DNA from: Alphaproteobacteria bacterium
GTDB taxonomy: Bacteria > Pseudomonadota > Alphaproteobacteria > UBA6615
Direction of reading: 5' to 3'
Assembly (NCBI GenBank): GCA_021774445.1
Contig: JAJFJA010000025.1
Coordinates: 1 to 64,000 of the forward strand
Length of the DNA: 64,000 nucleotides
Position numbers and translations under genes: made by a program. Every line of letters begins with the position of its first letter. The first letter of the stretch is position 1. The notes below the pieces were generated by a model. That model searched no databases. It worked only from the letters and a program-made list of their open reading frames with translations, and was not told where the DNA came from. Below are positions 9,614-18,859 of the stretch, one piece after another.

Positions 9614-10523
9614 CCAAACAGTCCTGCTGGCGTTCCTTCAGGCTCGCGCACAGTTGCCGCGCGGCGGTCTGGTCCGCGAAAGCGCCGGCTTGGATACGGT
9701 AGAAGGTACCGCGGCTCAGATCGGCCTTTTGGATATTCAGGCCAAGGGATCCGAGCAACTCGGGATGGCGCCCTTTAATGCGTTGCCACTCAGCTTCCGC
9801 GCCCTGACTGCTGCTGAGAGATGCCAATTGGATTCGCCAGACCACCGCCGGTGACGCCGCGGCGGGGCGGATTTCCGGTTTCGGGTCTGCCGGGACGGCG
9901 GCAACCTCAGCTGCCGGTGCCGCTGGCGGCGCTTCGGCAACGGTGGGGGCCGGTGGTGTTGGCGCAGCCGGGTTCTCGGCCAGGAGTGATTCCGTTTTTG
10001 GCGGTTCGGGATCCGATGTTTCGGCAACGACCTGCGGAACCGGCGCGGCGATTTGACCTGTCGGCTCGGGTTCCCGATCGACCAGAGCCTCGACAATCGT
10101 TGCCGCGACCGGTGCGGGCGGAAGCGGAGCGGGGGCGGGCTCGGGCACCACAACCGGCGGACTCTCCACGACTGCAACCGGCGTCGGGGCGGGTTTGGCA
10201 ACCGGCTCCTCCGGCGGTGGCAAAAGACGTTCGACACGCGGCCCGGTCTGCCCAGGCGCCAGCCGTTCAAAAACGAGCTTGTCCTGGTGCGGGACTTCAA
10301 GACCGCCTGGTTGCTCCGGACGGCGCTTCGTCTCACCGGTTTCAGCCCGAACGATGGGCGCCAATTCGTCCGAAGCGCTGTAGAAGCCCTTGTTGTAGGC
10401 AAACCAGGCGACCCCGCCGGAACCGAGCACCGCTACCAGCACCGCCGCGATAAAAGCTGTCCTGGTGCGGCTGCCAGTGCCCTCGCTTTGACTAAGCGCG
10501 GAACGCCGGTCGTGATCGGTCAT
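9600..10523 (-). CDS. SPOR domain-containing protein
   Basis: 307-residue bitopic protein: a short cytoplasmic start, one membrane helix (about 24-43, [20 protein letters not shown]), a long Pro/Ala/Glu-rich periplasmic linker (about 60-220), and a C-terminal SPOR domain ([20 protein letters not shown] through [14 protein letters not shown]). SPOR domains bind denuded septal glycan, so it probably acts at the division site, like FtsN/DedD. The low-complexity linker explains many spurious frames here. Overlaps argS by four bases and nagZ by 14, so it is cotranscribed. Confidence 0.9.
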   Translation of the reverse strand: MTDHDRRSALSQSEGTGSRTRTAFIAAVLVAVLGSGGVAWFAYNKGFYSASDELAPIVRAETGETKRRPEQPGGLEVPHQDKLVFERLAPGQTGPRVERLLPPPEEPVAKPAPTPVAVVESPPVVVPEPAPAPLPPAPVAATIVEALVDREPEPTGQIAAPVPQVVAETSDPEPPKTESLLAENPAAPTPPAPTVAEAPPAAPAAEVAAVPADPKPEIRPAAASPAVVWRIQLASLSSSQGAEAEWQRIKGRHPELLGSLGLNIQKADLSRGTFYRIQAGAFADQTAARQLCASLKERQQDCLVVQQ

Positions 10524-12277
10524 GACCGCAACTCCTCCAACGGCTCCACGCCAATAACCTCCATACCCGAGGCCAAAACCGTGGCCACCGCTTGCACCAT
10601 CGCGAGCCGTGCCACGCTCAGGGCGAGGTTAGTCGGCACCAGAAACCGTAACGATGCGTCATCCTTTCCCTTGGTCCACAGAGCATGAAAGCCGGCGGCC
10701 AACTCTTGAAGGTAGAATGCCAGCCGGTGCGGTTCGTGGGCCAAAGCCGCGCTTTCTACCGTCCGGGGCCACGCCGCCATCGTCCTCATCAACGCCAATT
10801 CCGTCGAGTCGGTCAAGGGGCTCAGATCGGCCTCCGCAAGGGCGGCAATCGACAGGTCGGCGGCGGCGAACTCCGCGGCGGCGAGACGAAGGACCGAGCG
10901 GCAGCGTGCATGGGCATAATGCACGTAGAAGACCGGATTCTCTCGGCTCTCGTCCTTGACCTTGACCAGGTCAAAATCCAGCGGCGCGTCGTTTTTTCGG
11001 GTCAGCATGATGAAACGCACAACGTCGCCGCCAACCCGGTCAAGCAAGTCGCTCAACGTGACATAGGTGCCGGCGCGTTTTGACATCTTCGCCGGTTTGC
11101 CAGCGGCCAGCAGACGCACCATCTGGCACAGTTTGACATCAAGCTCACCGCTACTGTCGGTAAGCGCCTTCACACCGGCCTTCATGCGCTTGACATAGCC
11201 ACCATGGTCGGCGCCGAGGACGTCGATCATGGTGGGAAAGCCACGCTGGTATTTATCCAGATGATAGGCGAGATCGCTGGCGAAGTAGGTCCAGTTCCCA
11301 TCGGATTTCTGCAACGGCCGATCGGTGTCGTCGCCGAAATCCGTGGCTCGGAACAGCAACTGCGGCCGCGGCTCCCAATCTTCCGGCGCCTTGCCTTTCG
11401 GCGGTTCGAGAGTGCCACGATAGATCAGATTGCGGCTCTGCAAGGTTTCTATGGCGTTTTCCACGCCGCCGGCCCGGATGAGAGCTTGTTCAGAGCTGTA
11501 GACGTCGTGGCGTACACCAATCGAATCGAGATCGGCGCGAATCAAATCCATCATCGCGGCGACGGAGACGTCGCGAAATTCAGGCAGCCATTGGTCTTCC
11601 GGAAGGTCGCGCCATTTTTCGCCGTCGCGCTGCTGGAGCATCTCGCCAACCGCAACGAGGTAATTGCCGGGGTAGAGGCCTTCGGGGATGCCGCCGATGT
11701 CCTCGCCCAGCGCCTCGCGGTAACGCAAATAGGCGGAACGGGCGAGAACATCGATCTGGGCGCCGGCGTCGTTGATGTAGTATTCGCGCGTTACGGCGTA
11801 GCCCGCCTTGGCCAGTAAGGCCGCGAGAACATCGCCGACCACGGTACCGCGGGCGTGCCCGACATGGAGCGGGCCGGTGGGATTGGCGGAGACATACTCG
11901 ACATTTACAGGCGCGCCGTGGCCGATGTCGGAGTCACCGTATTTCGTGCCGGCCCGCAGCACATCCCTAAGGCGGTCGCGCCAAAAAACATCGTGCAGGC
12001 GAATGTTGATGAAGCCGGGTCCAGCGATATTGGTGCTGGTGACATGCGCCACGGCCGCCAGGCGGTCGGCGATGGCCTGGGCGAGATCGCGGGGCTTCAT
12101 ACCGGCCGGCTTGGCCAAGACCATCGCGGCATTGGTCGCTAAGTCGCCATGGGCCGGATCGCGAGGCGGCTCTACGGAGACACGGCTGAGATCCGTCCCG
12201 GCGGGGAGAGTACCGGTCGCGACGAGCGCTTCGAGTTCGCCAAGCAAAACTTCGCCGAAGTGTTTGAATACGTTCAT
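10520..12277 (-). CDS. argS: Arginyl-tRNA synthetase
   Basis: Class I synthetase that charges tRNA-Arg. The HIGH motif reads HVGHARGT near residue 132 within [23 protein letters not shown] reads [20 protein letters not shown]. The N-terminal Add1 domain ([17 protein letters not shown]) and the C-terminal DALR anticodon-binding domain ([14 protein letters not shown]) are both present, so the 585-residue protein is complete. It follows dgt by three bases and overlaps the SPOR gene. Confidence 0.97.
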   Translation of the reverse strand: MNVFKHFGEVLLGELEALVATGTLPAGTDLSRVSVEPPRDPAHGDLATNAAMVLAKPAGMKPRDLAQAIADRLAAVAHVTSTNIAGPGFINIRLHDVFWRDRLRDVLRAGTKYGDSDIGHGAPVNVEYVSANPTGPLHVGHARGTVVGDVLAALLAKAGYAVTREYYINDAGAQIDVLARSAYLRYREALGEDIGGIPEGLYPGNYLVAVGEMLQQRDGEKWRDLPEDQWLPEFRDVSVAAMMDLIRADLDSIGVRHDVYSSEQALIRAGGVENAIETLQSRNLIYRGTLEPPKGKAPEDWEPRPQLLFRATDFGDDTDRPLQKSDGNWTYFASDLAYHLDKYQRGFPTMIDVLGADHGGYVKRMKAGVKALTDSSGELDVKLCQMVRLLAAGKPAKMSKRAGTYVTLSDLLDRVGGDVVRFIMLTRKNDAPLDFDLVKVKDESRENPVFYVHYAHARCRSVLRLAAAEFAAADLSIAALAEADLSPLTDSTELALMRTMAAWPRTVESAALAHEPHRLAFYLQELAAGFHALWTKGKDDASLRFLVPTNLALSVARLAMVQAVATVLASGMEVIGVEPLEELRS

Positions 12278-12280
12278 ATA

Positions 12281-13507
12281 TCAGTTGGTCTTCTCAAGTT
12301 GGAAGAGCTCGGCATAAGTATCCAGCGCATAGCGATCCGTCATACCGGCGATATAATCGGCAACAACCCGAGCGCGTCCTGGCTGGTTCCGACCTTGAGC
12401 CCGGTCGCGCCATTCCGGCGTCAACAATTCCGGCTCCGCCAGGAACAGATCGAATAGGGCGGTGACCACGCGGCGCGCCTTACTGGTCATGCGGTTGACG
12501 CGATAGTGCCGATACATATGGGTAAATAAGAAGTCCTTGAGGGCCTGATTGACTGTGAGCATGGCTTCGGAAAAAGCGGCGACCGGATGGTCGAGAGCCC
12601 TAATCTCGGCCGCGGAACCCGCACCGGAAGCGGCAATGTGCCGGCCGGTCTCGACAAGCAGGTCCGACACCATATCACCAATCAACCGCCGAATTACCTC
12701 GTGGATATGGCGGGAATTGCTGACTGCGGGGTGTTGGGTGCGCACGTCCGTCAAAGCCTGACCAACCAGCGGCAAATCCACGATGGCGTCGATCTCGAAC
12801 AGGCCGGCGCGCAAACCGTCGTCGAGATCGTGGCTGTTGTAGGCGATGTCGTCGGCTAGGGCGGCGACCTGGGCCTCCGGGCCGGCGAAGGTGGACAGCT
12901 CGAGGTCGTGGGTCGCGACATATTCCCTGATCGCGGCGGGCAAGGGCCGCTTGGCGTTGGTGTGCGGGCCGGTCAACGGGCCGTTATGCTTAACCACGCC
13001 CTCCAAGGCTTCCCAGGTCAGGTTCAGGCCATCAAATTCGACGTAGCGCTGTTCGAGCTTGGTCAGGATGCGAAGGGTCTGGGCGTTATGGTCAAAGCCG
13101 CCGTAACCGGCCATGACCGCGTCGAGGGCGTCTTCCCCGGCATGACCGAAGGGGGTATGGCCGAGATCGTGCGCCAGAGCGACGGCCTCCGCGAGATCCT
13201 CGTTCAGACCGAGGTTTCGGCAGATGGTTCGGGCGATCTGAGCGACCTCGAGGCTGTGAGTGAGCCGAGTGCGAAAATAGTCGCCCTCATGGTAAACGAA
13301 GACCTGCGTCTTGTGCTTCATGCGACGGAATGCGCCACTATGGATAACGCGGTCGCGATCACGCTGAAAGGCGCTACGGAAGCTACTTTCCGACTGCGGG
13401 TGAAGGCGGCCCCGACTGGACTCCGGGGCAGAGGCGTAGGGTGCGAATATAGTGCCGTGGGCCGGCCGATCAGGCTGGCTATGGGCGTCCGCGCTGGGAT
13501 TAGGCAT
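12281..13507 (-). CDS. dgt: dGTP triphosphohydrolase-like HD protein (type 2 dGTPase)
   Basis: Hydrolyses dNTPs to the nucleoside and tripolyphosphate, or acts as a related HD nucleotidase. The conserved entry RDRDRVIHSGAFRRMKHKTQ is followed by the H...HD metal site: THSLEVAQIARTI and AVALAHDLGHTPFGHAGED. A further conserved block, FDHNAQTLRILTKLE, is present. ATG at 13507 gives 408 residues; an in-frame GTG at 13564 would add 19 non-conserved residues. First gene of the long minus-strand operon and divergent from erpA. Confidence 0.9.
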   Translation of the reverse strand: MPNPSADAHSQPDRPAHGTIFAPYASAPESSRGRLHPQSESSFRSAFQRDRDRVIHSGAFRRMKHKTQVFVYHEGDYFRTRLTHSLEVAQIARTICRNLGLNEDLAEAVALAHDLGHTPFGHAGEDALDAVMAGYGGFDHNAQTLRILTKLEQRYVEFDGLNLTWEALEGVVKHNGPLTGPHTNAKRPLPAAIREYVATHDLELSTFAGPEAQVAALADDIAYNSHDLDDGLRAGLFEIDAIVDLPLVGQALTDVRTQHPAVSNSRHIHEVIRRLIGDMVSDLLVETGRHIAASGAGSAAEIRALDHPVAAFSEAMLTVNQALKDFLFTHMYRHYRVNRMTSKARRVVTALFDLFLAEPELLTPEWRDRAQGRNQPGRARVVADYIAGMTDRYALDTYAELFQLEKTN

Positions 13508-13549
13508 GGGCCGCAAAGTAAGTGGGTCGGCGCCTATTGCAACGGAAAA

Positions 13550-13577
13550 TTGACAATGACCCACAGATACTTAAGTA
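13550..13577 (+). promoter_or_regulatory. Candidate promoter for erpA
   Basis: A perfect -35 hexamer TTGACA (13550-13555) is followed after 16 bases by TAAGTA (13572-13577), a poor -10 match. It lies in the dgt/erpA divergent region, about 45 bases before the erpA ATG. Only the -35 element is convincing. Confidence 0.3.
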
Positions 13578-13623
13578 ACGCAGGGCTGACGTTGCGGCGG
13601 CAGATTGAATGGGGTTAGCCGAA

Positions 13624-14013
13624 ATGACCGAATCAGGGGTCGAAACACAGGGTGACGCAACCGCCGTCGAGGCGGTTCAGGGCGCGCGCGTGGTGACAAT
13701 GAGCGCGGCGGCGGTCGACCGTGTGAAAGAACTTCTGGCGGCGGAGGACAATGAGCGGCTGATGCTGCGGATCTTCGTGTCCGGGGGCGGCTGCTCGGGC
13801 TTTCAGTACGGCTTCTCATTCGACGACTCGGTCAATGAAGACGATTTAACGTTCGAATATGGCGGTGTGACCCTGGCCGTTGACGAGACTTCCCTGGATC
13901 TGCTCGGCGGCAGCGAGGTCGACTGGGTGGAGAGCCTTGCCGGTGCCGCTTTCCAAATCAACAATCCGAATGCCAGTTCGTCCTGTGGCTGCGGGTCGTC
14001 TTTTTCGGTCTGA
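13624..14013 (+). CDS. erpA: Iron-sulfur cluster insertion protein ErpA
   Basis: A-type carrier that delivers Fe-S clusters to apo-enzymes. The three conserved cysteines are in place: [15 protein letters not shown] and the C-terminal [11 protein letters not shown]. The stretch [18 protein letters not shown] followed by [11 protein letters not shown] is the normal domain start. ATG at 13624 gives 129 residues with GGGG about ten bases upstream; ATG at 13609 is also possible. Residues before about 30 are a variable extension. Several Fe-S proteins in this window (IlvD, the 4Fe-4S flavoprotein at 15138) are possible clients. Confidence 0.93.
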   Translation: MTESGVETQGDATAVEAVQGARVVTMSAAAVDRVKELLAAEDNERLMLRIFVSGGGCSGFQYGFSFDDSVNEDDLTFEYGGVTLAVDETSLDLLGGSEVDWVESLAGAAFQINNPNASSSCGCGSSFSV

Positions 14014-14081
14014 CCTTGGCCAAGTCCGCTGTGCTATGAAGTCCCGTCGATTGGGCAGGTCAAACGGGCACAGGTGGACGG

Positions 14082-14906
14082 GTGAAGATCGCGACGTGGA
14101 ATGTAAACTCCGTTAAAGCACGGCTGCCGAATCTCCTGGGTTGGCTGCAAGTAGAATCGCCGGACGTCGTCTGCCTGCAAGAGATCAAAGTCATCGACGA
14201 CAATTTCCCGCGGCTGGAAATCGAAGCGCTTGGCTACAACGTCGCCGTGCACGGCCAGAAAACCTACAACGGCGTCGCCATACTATCGAAACACCCGCTG
14301 GAGGATGTGCGACCCGGGCTGGCGGGCGACGCTAGCGACGAGCAGGCCCGTTATCTCGAGGCTTGGGTCGATGTCGGCGACGAGGGCATGCGGGTGGCCA
14401 GCATTTACTTGCCGAACGGCAATCCGACGAACACGACCAAATTCCAATACAAACTCGACTGGATGGACCGGTTGATCGCGCATGCTGAAAAGGCATTGCA
14501 AGCGGAAGAGCCCTTGGTGCTTGCGGGGGACTACAACATCATTCCGGCCGATGGGGACTGCTATGATCCGGCGGCCTGGGAAGGTGACGCCCTCACCCGG
14601 CCGGAGTCGCGCAGGAGATTCCGCAGCCTGCTTAATCTCGGCTATACCGAAGCCTGGCGGACGCTGCACGGCGAGCCCCATATGTACACCTTCTGGGATT
14701 ATCAGGCCGGCGCCTGGCAGAAGGATAATGGTGTACGCATCGACCATTTGCTGCTGTCACCGCAAGCGACGGACCGGCTGCTTGCCTGCGATATCGATAA
14801 GAAGCCGCGTGGCAAGCCAAAGGCTTCCGATCACACACCGATTTGGTGTGAATTCGGCCCGGCCGGGCTGGACGCGGCGGTTGACAGCGACCCGATTGCA
14901 GCCTAA
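14082..14906 (+). CDS. xthA: Exodeoxyribonuclease III (Xth)
   Basis: AP endonuclease and 3'-5' exonuclease of base-excision repair. GTG start at 14082 leads directly into the family start KIATWNVNSVKARLPNLLGW. Active-site motifs are visible: LQEIK (metal-binding Glu), LAGDYNIIPAD (Asp/Asn), RIDHLLLS and the final KASDHTPIWCEF with the catalytic Asp-His. The 274-residue length is normal. Seventy bases separate it from erpA on the same strand, a common alphaproteobacterial pairing. Confidence 0.96.
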   Translation: MKIATWNVNSVKARLPNLLGWLQVESPDVVCLQEIKVIDDNFPRLEIEALGYNVAVHGQKTYNGVAILSKHPLEDVRPGLAGDASDEQARYLEAWVDVGDEGMRVASIYLPNGNPTNTTKFQYKLDWMDRLIAHAEKALQAEEPLVLAGDYNIIPADGDCYDPAAWEGDALTRPESRRRFRSLLNLGYTEAWRTLHGEPHMYTFWDYQAGAWQKDNGVRIDHLLLSPQATDRLLACDIDKKPRGKPKASDHTPIWCEFGPAGLDAAVDSDPIAA

Positions 14907-14928
14907 TCGGGATATGGGCCAAACAACT

Positions 14929-14944
14929 GAAAGGAGGTGATCCA
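14929..14944 (+). promoter_or_regulatory. Exceptionally strong Shine-Dalgarno (16-nt anti-SD complement)
   Basis: GAAAGGAGGTGATCCA is a perfect complement to 16 nucleotides of the conserved 3' tail of bacterial 16S rRNA (GGATCACCTCCTTTC region). The GGAGG core ends seven bases before the ATG at 14945. Ordinary sites in this window match over four to six bases. Confidence 0.8.
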
Positions 14945-15025
14945 ATGTCTAGTGATTTAGGTGCTCTCTCGATCCGCCGAGGTGCTCATCACAGGCAGCG
15001 GGGCAACCTCTGCTGCATTTGCTGA
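14945..15025 (+). CDS. 26-residue Cys-rich small ORF (possible leader peptide)
   Basis: ATG at 14945 and TGA ending at 15025 give 26 codons. The peptide begins MSSDLGALSIRRG, has a basic/His middle (AHHRQRG) and ends NLCCIC, so three of the last four codons are Cys. It has no signal peptide or membrane segment. It begins 38 bases after the xth stop, directly behind a 16-nt Shine-Dalgarno, and is followed within 50 bases by a strong terminator. The run of Cys codons just before the stop recalls Cys-responsive leader peptides. It could equally be a small metal-binding or modified peptide. No family is recognised. Confidence 0.6.
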   Translation: MSSDLGALSIRRGAHHRQRGNLCCIC

Positions 15026-15070
15026 CACCAAGATCGTTTGATCACGGCTTTTCGAGAAGCCTATTCACGG

Positions 15071-15094
15071 AAAGGCGGCCCTTGGGCCGCCTTT
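15071..15094 (+). terminator. Intrinsic terminator after xth and the small ORF
   Basis: Ten-bp perfect stem AAAGGCGGCC / GGCCGCCTTT with loop CTTG, followed by CTTACT. A smaller GGCTT/AAGCC hairpin lies just upstream (about 15041-15056). The T-tract is short but the stem is very stable. It separates the xth transcript from the flavoprotein gene. Confidence 0.75.
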
Positions 15095-15137
15095 CTTACT
15101 ATGTGTCCTGACTTGCGATGTCGTCCTGGGGGATGGC

Positions 15138-17192
15138 GTGACGATGACCCGAGACACCCGCTACGACATACTCTTCGAGCCGGTGAAGATCGGACCGGTG
15201 ACGGCGCCCAGTCGGTTCTACCAAGTGCCGCACTGCAACGGGATGGGGTACCGGCATCCGGAACGCCACGCGGCGATGCGCGGCATCAAGGCCGAAGGTG
15301 GCTGGGGGGTGGTGTGTACCGAGGAAGTTGAGATCCACCCCTCCTCCGAGATCTCGCCGTCGATCGAGGGGCGGATCTGGGATGCGTCGGACATCGCCTA
15401 CCACCGCCTGATGACCGATGCCGTGCATGCGCACGGCGCCCTCGCCGGTATCGAGTTGGTCTATAACGGGTTCCACGCGCCGAACCGGGAAACCAGGTTG
15501 CCGCCGATGGCACCGACGGCGATGCCGGTCGCGGCTTACGACCCGGTGCATGCGCGGGCGATGGATCGGCGAGATATTCAGGACTTAAGGCGCTGGTATC
15601 GAGAGGCCGCCCTGCGGGCCAAGGAGGCCGGCTTCGATATCGTCTACGTCTATGCCGGGCACAGCATGTCGGTGCTGATGCATTTCATGCAGGCGCGTTT
15701 CAACCAGCGCACGGATGACTATGGCGGCGCGCTCGAGAACCGGGTGCGGCTGACGAAAGAGGTGCTCAGCGAGGCGAAGGACGCGGTTGGCGATAGCTGT
15801 GCGATCGCGTTCCGTTTCTCGGTCGAGGAGATGATCGGCACCGCCGGTATCACGTCTGACGGCGAAGGTCAGGACATCGTGGGGATGTTGGCTGAGCTGC
15901 CCGATCTGTGGGACGTGACGGTCAGCGGCTGGGCGAATGACACCGTGACGGCGCGTTTCGAACCCAGCGAAGGCTATCAGGACAAACACACCGCTTTCGT
16001 AAAGTCGCTGACGACGAAACCGGTCGTCGGGGTCGGGCGCTTTACGTCCGTCGACGGCATGGTCGCGAGAATTCGCGGTGGCGTTCTGGACTTCATCGGC
16101 GCGGCGCGGCCGTCTATCGCCGACCCGTTCCTGCCGAAGAAGATACGGGAAGGACGGGTCGACGAGATCCGCGAATGCATCGGCTGCAATATCTGTGTCA
16201 CGGGGGACATGCAAAGCGTGCCGATCCGATGCACGCAGAATCCGACCATGGGCGAGGAAAGACGGCGGGGTTGGCACCCGGAGCGGATCGCGGCGAAGGT
16301 ATCCGACGATCCGGTTCTGATCGTCGGGGCCGGGCCCGCCGGTCTCGAATGCGCACTGCAATTGGGCAAGCGGGGATATCCGGTAACGGTGGCGGAGTCC
16401 GGCCTGGAGGTTGGCGGGCGGCTCAACTGGGAAAGCCAACTGCCCGGCATGGCGAGTTACCGGCGGGTTCGGGAGTATCGCGAAGGCCTGTTGCGACAGA
16501 TGGCGAATGTCGAGATCTATCTGGATAGCGCGCTGAATGCCGACGCCGTTTTGGCGTTTCAATTCCCGCACGTCATCTTGGCGACCGGATCGAGTTGGCG
16601 GCGAGACGGAACCGGCCGCCAACATCAGCGCGAGATTCCGGGCTTGGCGCAACGGCAGATCCTGACGCCGGACGACCTCATGGGTGGTGACGTGCCGGCG
16701 GGCAAGGTCGCGATCTTCGACGACGATCATTACATCATGGGCGGACTCATCGCCGAATTGCTTGCCGGTCTTGGTGCTCAAGTCACTCTGATAACGCCGG
16801 CGCCCCTGGCCTCGCACTGGACCGAGAACACCATGGAGCAAAAGCGCATACAGAAGCGCTTGCTGGAGAAAGAGGTCACAATCGTGGCAAACCACGACTT
16901 GCTGTCCATCGACAGCAACGAACTCGAGACGGCCTGTGTGTTTACCGGCAAGCGCCGCGACCTGGCCGCCGATGCGCTGGTGCTGGTGACGGCGCGGAAT
17001 GCCGACGACCAGCTGCATCAAGAGCTGCGCGGTCGCGCGGATGAGTTTACGACGGCCGGGATCAAGTCGCTCACGGCAATCGGCGATTGCCTGGCCCCTG
17101 GGACCGTTGCGTCGGCGGTCTATCTTGGGCATCTCGCGGCGCGGAACCTGGAGGGCGAGCCCTGGGACGCGGGACTGTTCAATCGCGGCTGA
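15138..17192 (+). CDS. TMADH/histamine dehydrogenase-family flavoprotein
   Basis: 684-residue FMN/4Fe-4S amine dehydrogenase of the trimethylamine dehydrogenase type. An N-terminal old-yellow-enzyme barrel (1-345) carries the Cys of FYQVPHCNG (Cys33, matching the 6-S-cysteinyl-FMN Cys30 of TMADH) and the catalytic equivalents His175, Arg226 and Asp268. The cluster motif is C347-x2-C350-x2-C353-x11-C365, followed by a Rossmann domain (VLIVGAGPAGLE). The substrate-pocket positions differ from TMADH: Tyr60 becomes Glu63, Trp355 becomes Asp357, and Trp264 is kept as Trp265. From memory, histamine dehydrogenase also keeps the Trp and has Asp at the 355 position. A di- or polyamine or histamine-like substrate is therefore more likely than trimethylamine. 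Electrons normally go to an ETF; none is nearby. Confidence 0.85.
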   Translation: MTMTRDTRYDILFEPVKIGPVTAPSRFYQVPHCNGMGYRHPERHAAMRGIKAEGGWGVVCTEEVEIHPSSEISPSIEGRIWDASDIAYHRLMTDAVHAHGALAGIELVYNGFHAPNRETRLPPMAPTAMPVAAYDPVHARAMDRRDIQDLRRWYREAALRAKEAGFDIVYVYAGHSMSVLMHFMQARFNQRTDDYGGALENRVRLTKEVLSEAKDAVGDSCAIAFRFSVEEMIGTAGITSDGEGQDIVGMLAELPDLWDVTVSGWANDTVTARFEPSEGYQDKHTAFVKSLTTKPVVGVGRFTSVDGMVARIRGGVLDFIGAARPSIADPFLPKKIREGRVDEIRECIGCNICVTGDMQSVPIRCTQNPTMGEERRRGWHPERIAAKVSDDPVLIVGAGPAGLECALQLGKRGYPVTVAESGLEVGGRLNWESQLPGMASYRRVREYREGLLRQMANVEIYLDSALNADAVLAFQFPHVILATGSSWRRDGTGRQHQREIPGLAQRQILTPDDLMGGDVPAGKVAIFDDDHYIMGGLIAELLAGLGAQVTLITPAPLASHWTENTMEQKRIQKRLLEKEVTIVANHDLLSIDSNELETACVFTGKRRDLAADALVLVTARNADDQLHQELRGRADEFTTAGIKSLTAIGDCLAPGTVASAVYLGHLAARNLEGEPWDAGLFNRG

Positions 17193-17275
17193 GATCCCAG
17201 GTCGGCTCGCCGGCGGTGTTTTTGTTGCGGTTACCGCCATGTTAGGCTGGCGAATAGGTAAAACAGGGAGGGAAA

Positions 17276-18706
17276 ATGCGCATAGACCGTCGCGACTTCG
17301 TTCGTGGTGGCATCGGCCTGGCGTTCAGCGCGCCGATGATCGGTGTGGCGATCCCGGCGCTGCTTTCCCGCACAGCGCGTGCCGCCGGAGAGATCATGGA
17401 GAAGGCGGATCTGCGTGATGGCCAGATCCGGCTGGCCTTGCCGGAGGGCTGGACCTACCGCTCGTTCGGCGCAACAGGCGATATTATGGCCGACGGTGTG
17501 GCCACGCCCGGTCGGCAGGATGGCATGGGCGCCTTTGCCGGCCCGGATGGGCGCCTGCGGGTGGTGCGCAACCACGAAGAACGGGAGAGCGGTGCGGCGA
17601 TCGGCGATGCCTCGAAGGCCTATGACAGCAATACGATCGGCGGCACGACGACGCTTGAGGTCGATGCAAAATCCCGAGAACTGCTCGGCGATTGGGTGAG
17701 CCTAAACGGTACGTCCTTTAACTGTGCGGGCGGCGTGACGCCCTGGGGTACCTGGTTGAGCGTCGAAGAAACCGTGAACGGTCCGGACGTCCGTCCTGAT
17801 TTCGCGAAGAACGGTCCAGAACACCTGATGCCCCATGGTTTCGTCTTTGAAGTGGATCCGCGTTGGGGGCCGGGGGAGCATGCGAAGGCTGTACCGATCC
17901 GCAAGGCCGGGCGGTTTCCGCATGAGGCGTGTTCGCTGGATCCGGCGACAGGCGCGCTTTACTTGACCGAGGATCAGTTTTTGTTCCCGGCCGGCATGTA
18001 CCGCTATCGCACGGACGAGAACCCGGTCACGGAAGGCCGGATACTCGACGGCGGCACGCTGGAAATGATGCGGATAAAGGGTTCCAGCGAACCGGTTGTG
18101 ACCGGCGGCGTGCTGACGGTTGGGGAATCGTTCGACATCGATTGGGTGAGCATCGACAACCCGGATCCCGAGTTCAGCAAATCGAGCCCACTGTCCAACA
18201 ACGACGCGATTCGGACGGTGAGCTTGGAAGGGTTTGAAAAGGGTGGCGCGAAGTTTGCGCGGCCGGAGGGTTGCTGGTTCTCAGACGGCTCTTTGTGGTT
18301 CACCTGCACGCGCGGCGGCAGCTCCGATGCCGGACTCAATGAGTCGCCGGAGGGCGAGTATGGCGATGGGCGCGGCCAGGTTTGGCGATATGAGCCGGCG
18401 ACGGAAAAACTAACGCTGGCATTTCAATCGACCGATCCGGAGATTCTGGACCTGCCCGACAACCTGACCGTGTCGCCGAGCGGTGGCGTGGTGATTTGCG
18501 AGGATGGTCAAGAGGGCAACTTCGTTCGTTTGTTAAAGCCGGACGGGTCGATGGAAAATCTGGTAGAGAACAGGACCGACCGTCCGGATGACGAATTCGC
18601 CGGCGTGTGCTTTAGCCCGGATGGAACGACCATGTTCGTCAATATCCAGGCCAGCAATGGCCTGACATTCGCGATCTGGCGCGAGGACAATGCGCCACTG
18701 GTGTAA
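17276..18706 (+). CDS. PhoX-like DUF839 protein, Tat-exported
   Basis: 476 residues starting with a twin-arginine signal (RIDRRDFVRGGIGLAFSAP and cleavage near ARAAG, about residue 37), so it is exported folded by Tat. The body matches the DUF839/PhoX beta-propeller: NGTSFNCAGGVTPWGTWLS, VEETVNG, HGFVFEVDP, KAGRFPHEACSLDPATGALY and a late VSPSGGVVICEDGQEGN. PhoX enzymes are Ca/Fe phosphatases, but many DUF839 proteins have unproven function. GGGAGG-like sequence precedes the ATG. Located between the amine dehydrogenase-like gene and the peptide-type ABC operon. Confidence 0.85.
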   Translation: MRIDRRDFVRGGIGLAFSAPMIGVAIPALLSRTARAAGEIMEKADLRDGQIRLALPEGWTYRSFGATGDIMADGVATPGRQDGMGAFAGPDGRLRVVRNHEERESGAAIGDASKAYDSNTIGGTTTLEVDAKSRELLGDWVSLNGTSFNCAGGVTPWGTWLSVEETVNGPDVRPDFAKNGPEHLMPHGFVFEVDPRWGPGEHAKAVPIRKAGRFPHEACSLDPATGALYLTEDQFLFPAGMYRYRTDENPVTEGRILDGGTLEMMRIKGSSEPVVTGGVLTVGESFDIDWVSIDNPDPEFSKSSPLSNNDAIRTVSLEGFEKGGAKFARPEGCWFSDGSLWFTCTRGGSSDAGLNESPEGEYGDGRGQVWRYEPATEKLTLAFQSTDPEILDLPDNLTVSPSGGVVICEDGQEGNFVRLLKPDGSMENLVENRTDRPDDEFAGVCFSPDGTTMFVNIQASNGLTFAIWREDNAPLV

Positions 18707-18859
18707 CGATACATGCAGGCGGTGCCGGCGTAAATTGGCGCCGGTACCGTGTCCTATCGCAACGCCCGGCACCTTGACACCGCGAAGGCCGGCTGCCTAG
18801 AGTAATCTCCGGTAAACAAGAACGAATTCCAATATACTGGAACAACGAGTGGAGGGGAT

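Noticed and set aside
9850..10240. Several mid-sized frames on both strands over a Pro/Ala-rich stretch
   Set aside because: Explained by the low-complexity linker of the SPOR-domain protein.
15585..17240. 551-codon open frame on the minus strand
   Set aside because: Lies wholly opposite the well-supported TMADH-like gene and shows no family features. It is a codon-bias shadow of a high-G+C gene, as are the long antisense frames at 24661-25593, 47096-48073 and 48405-49853.
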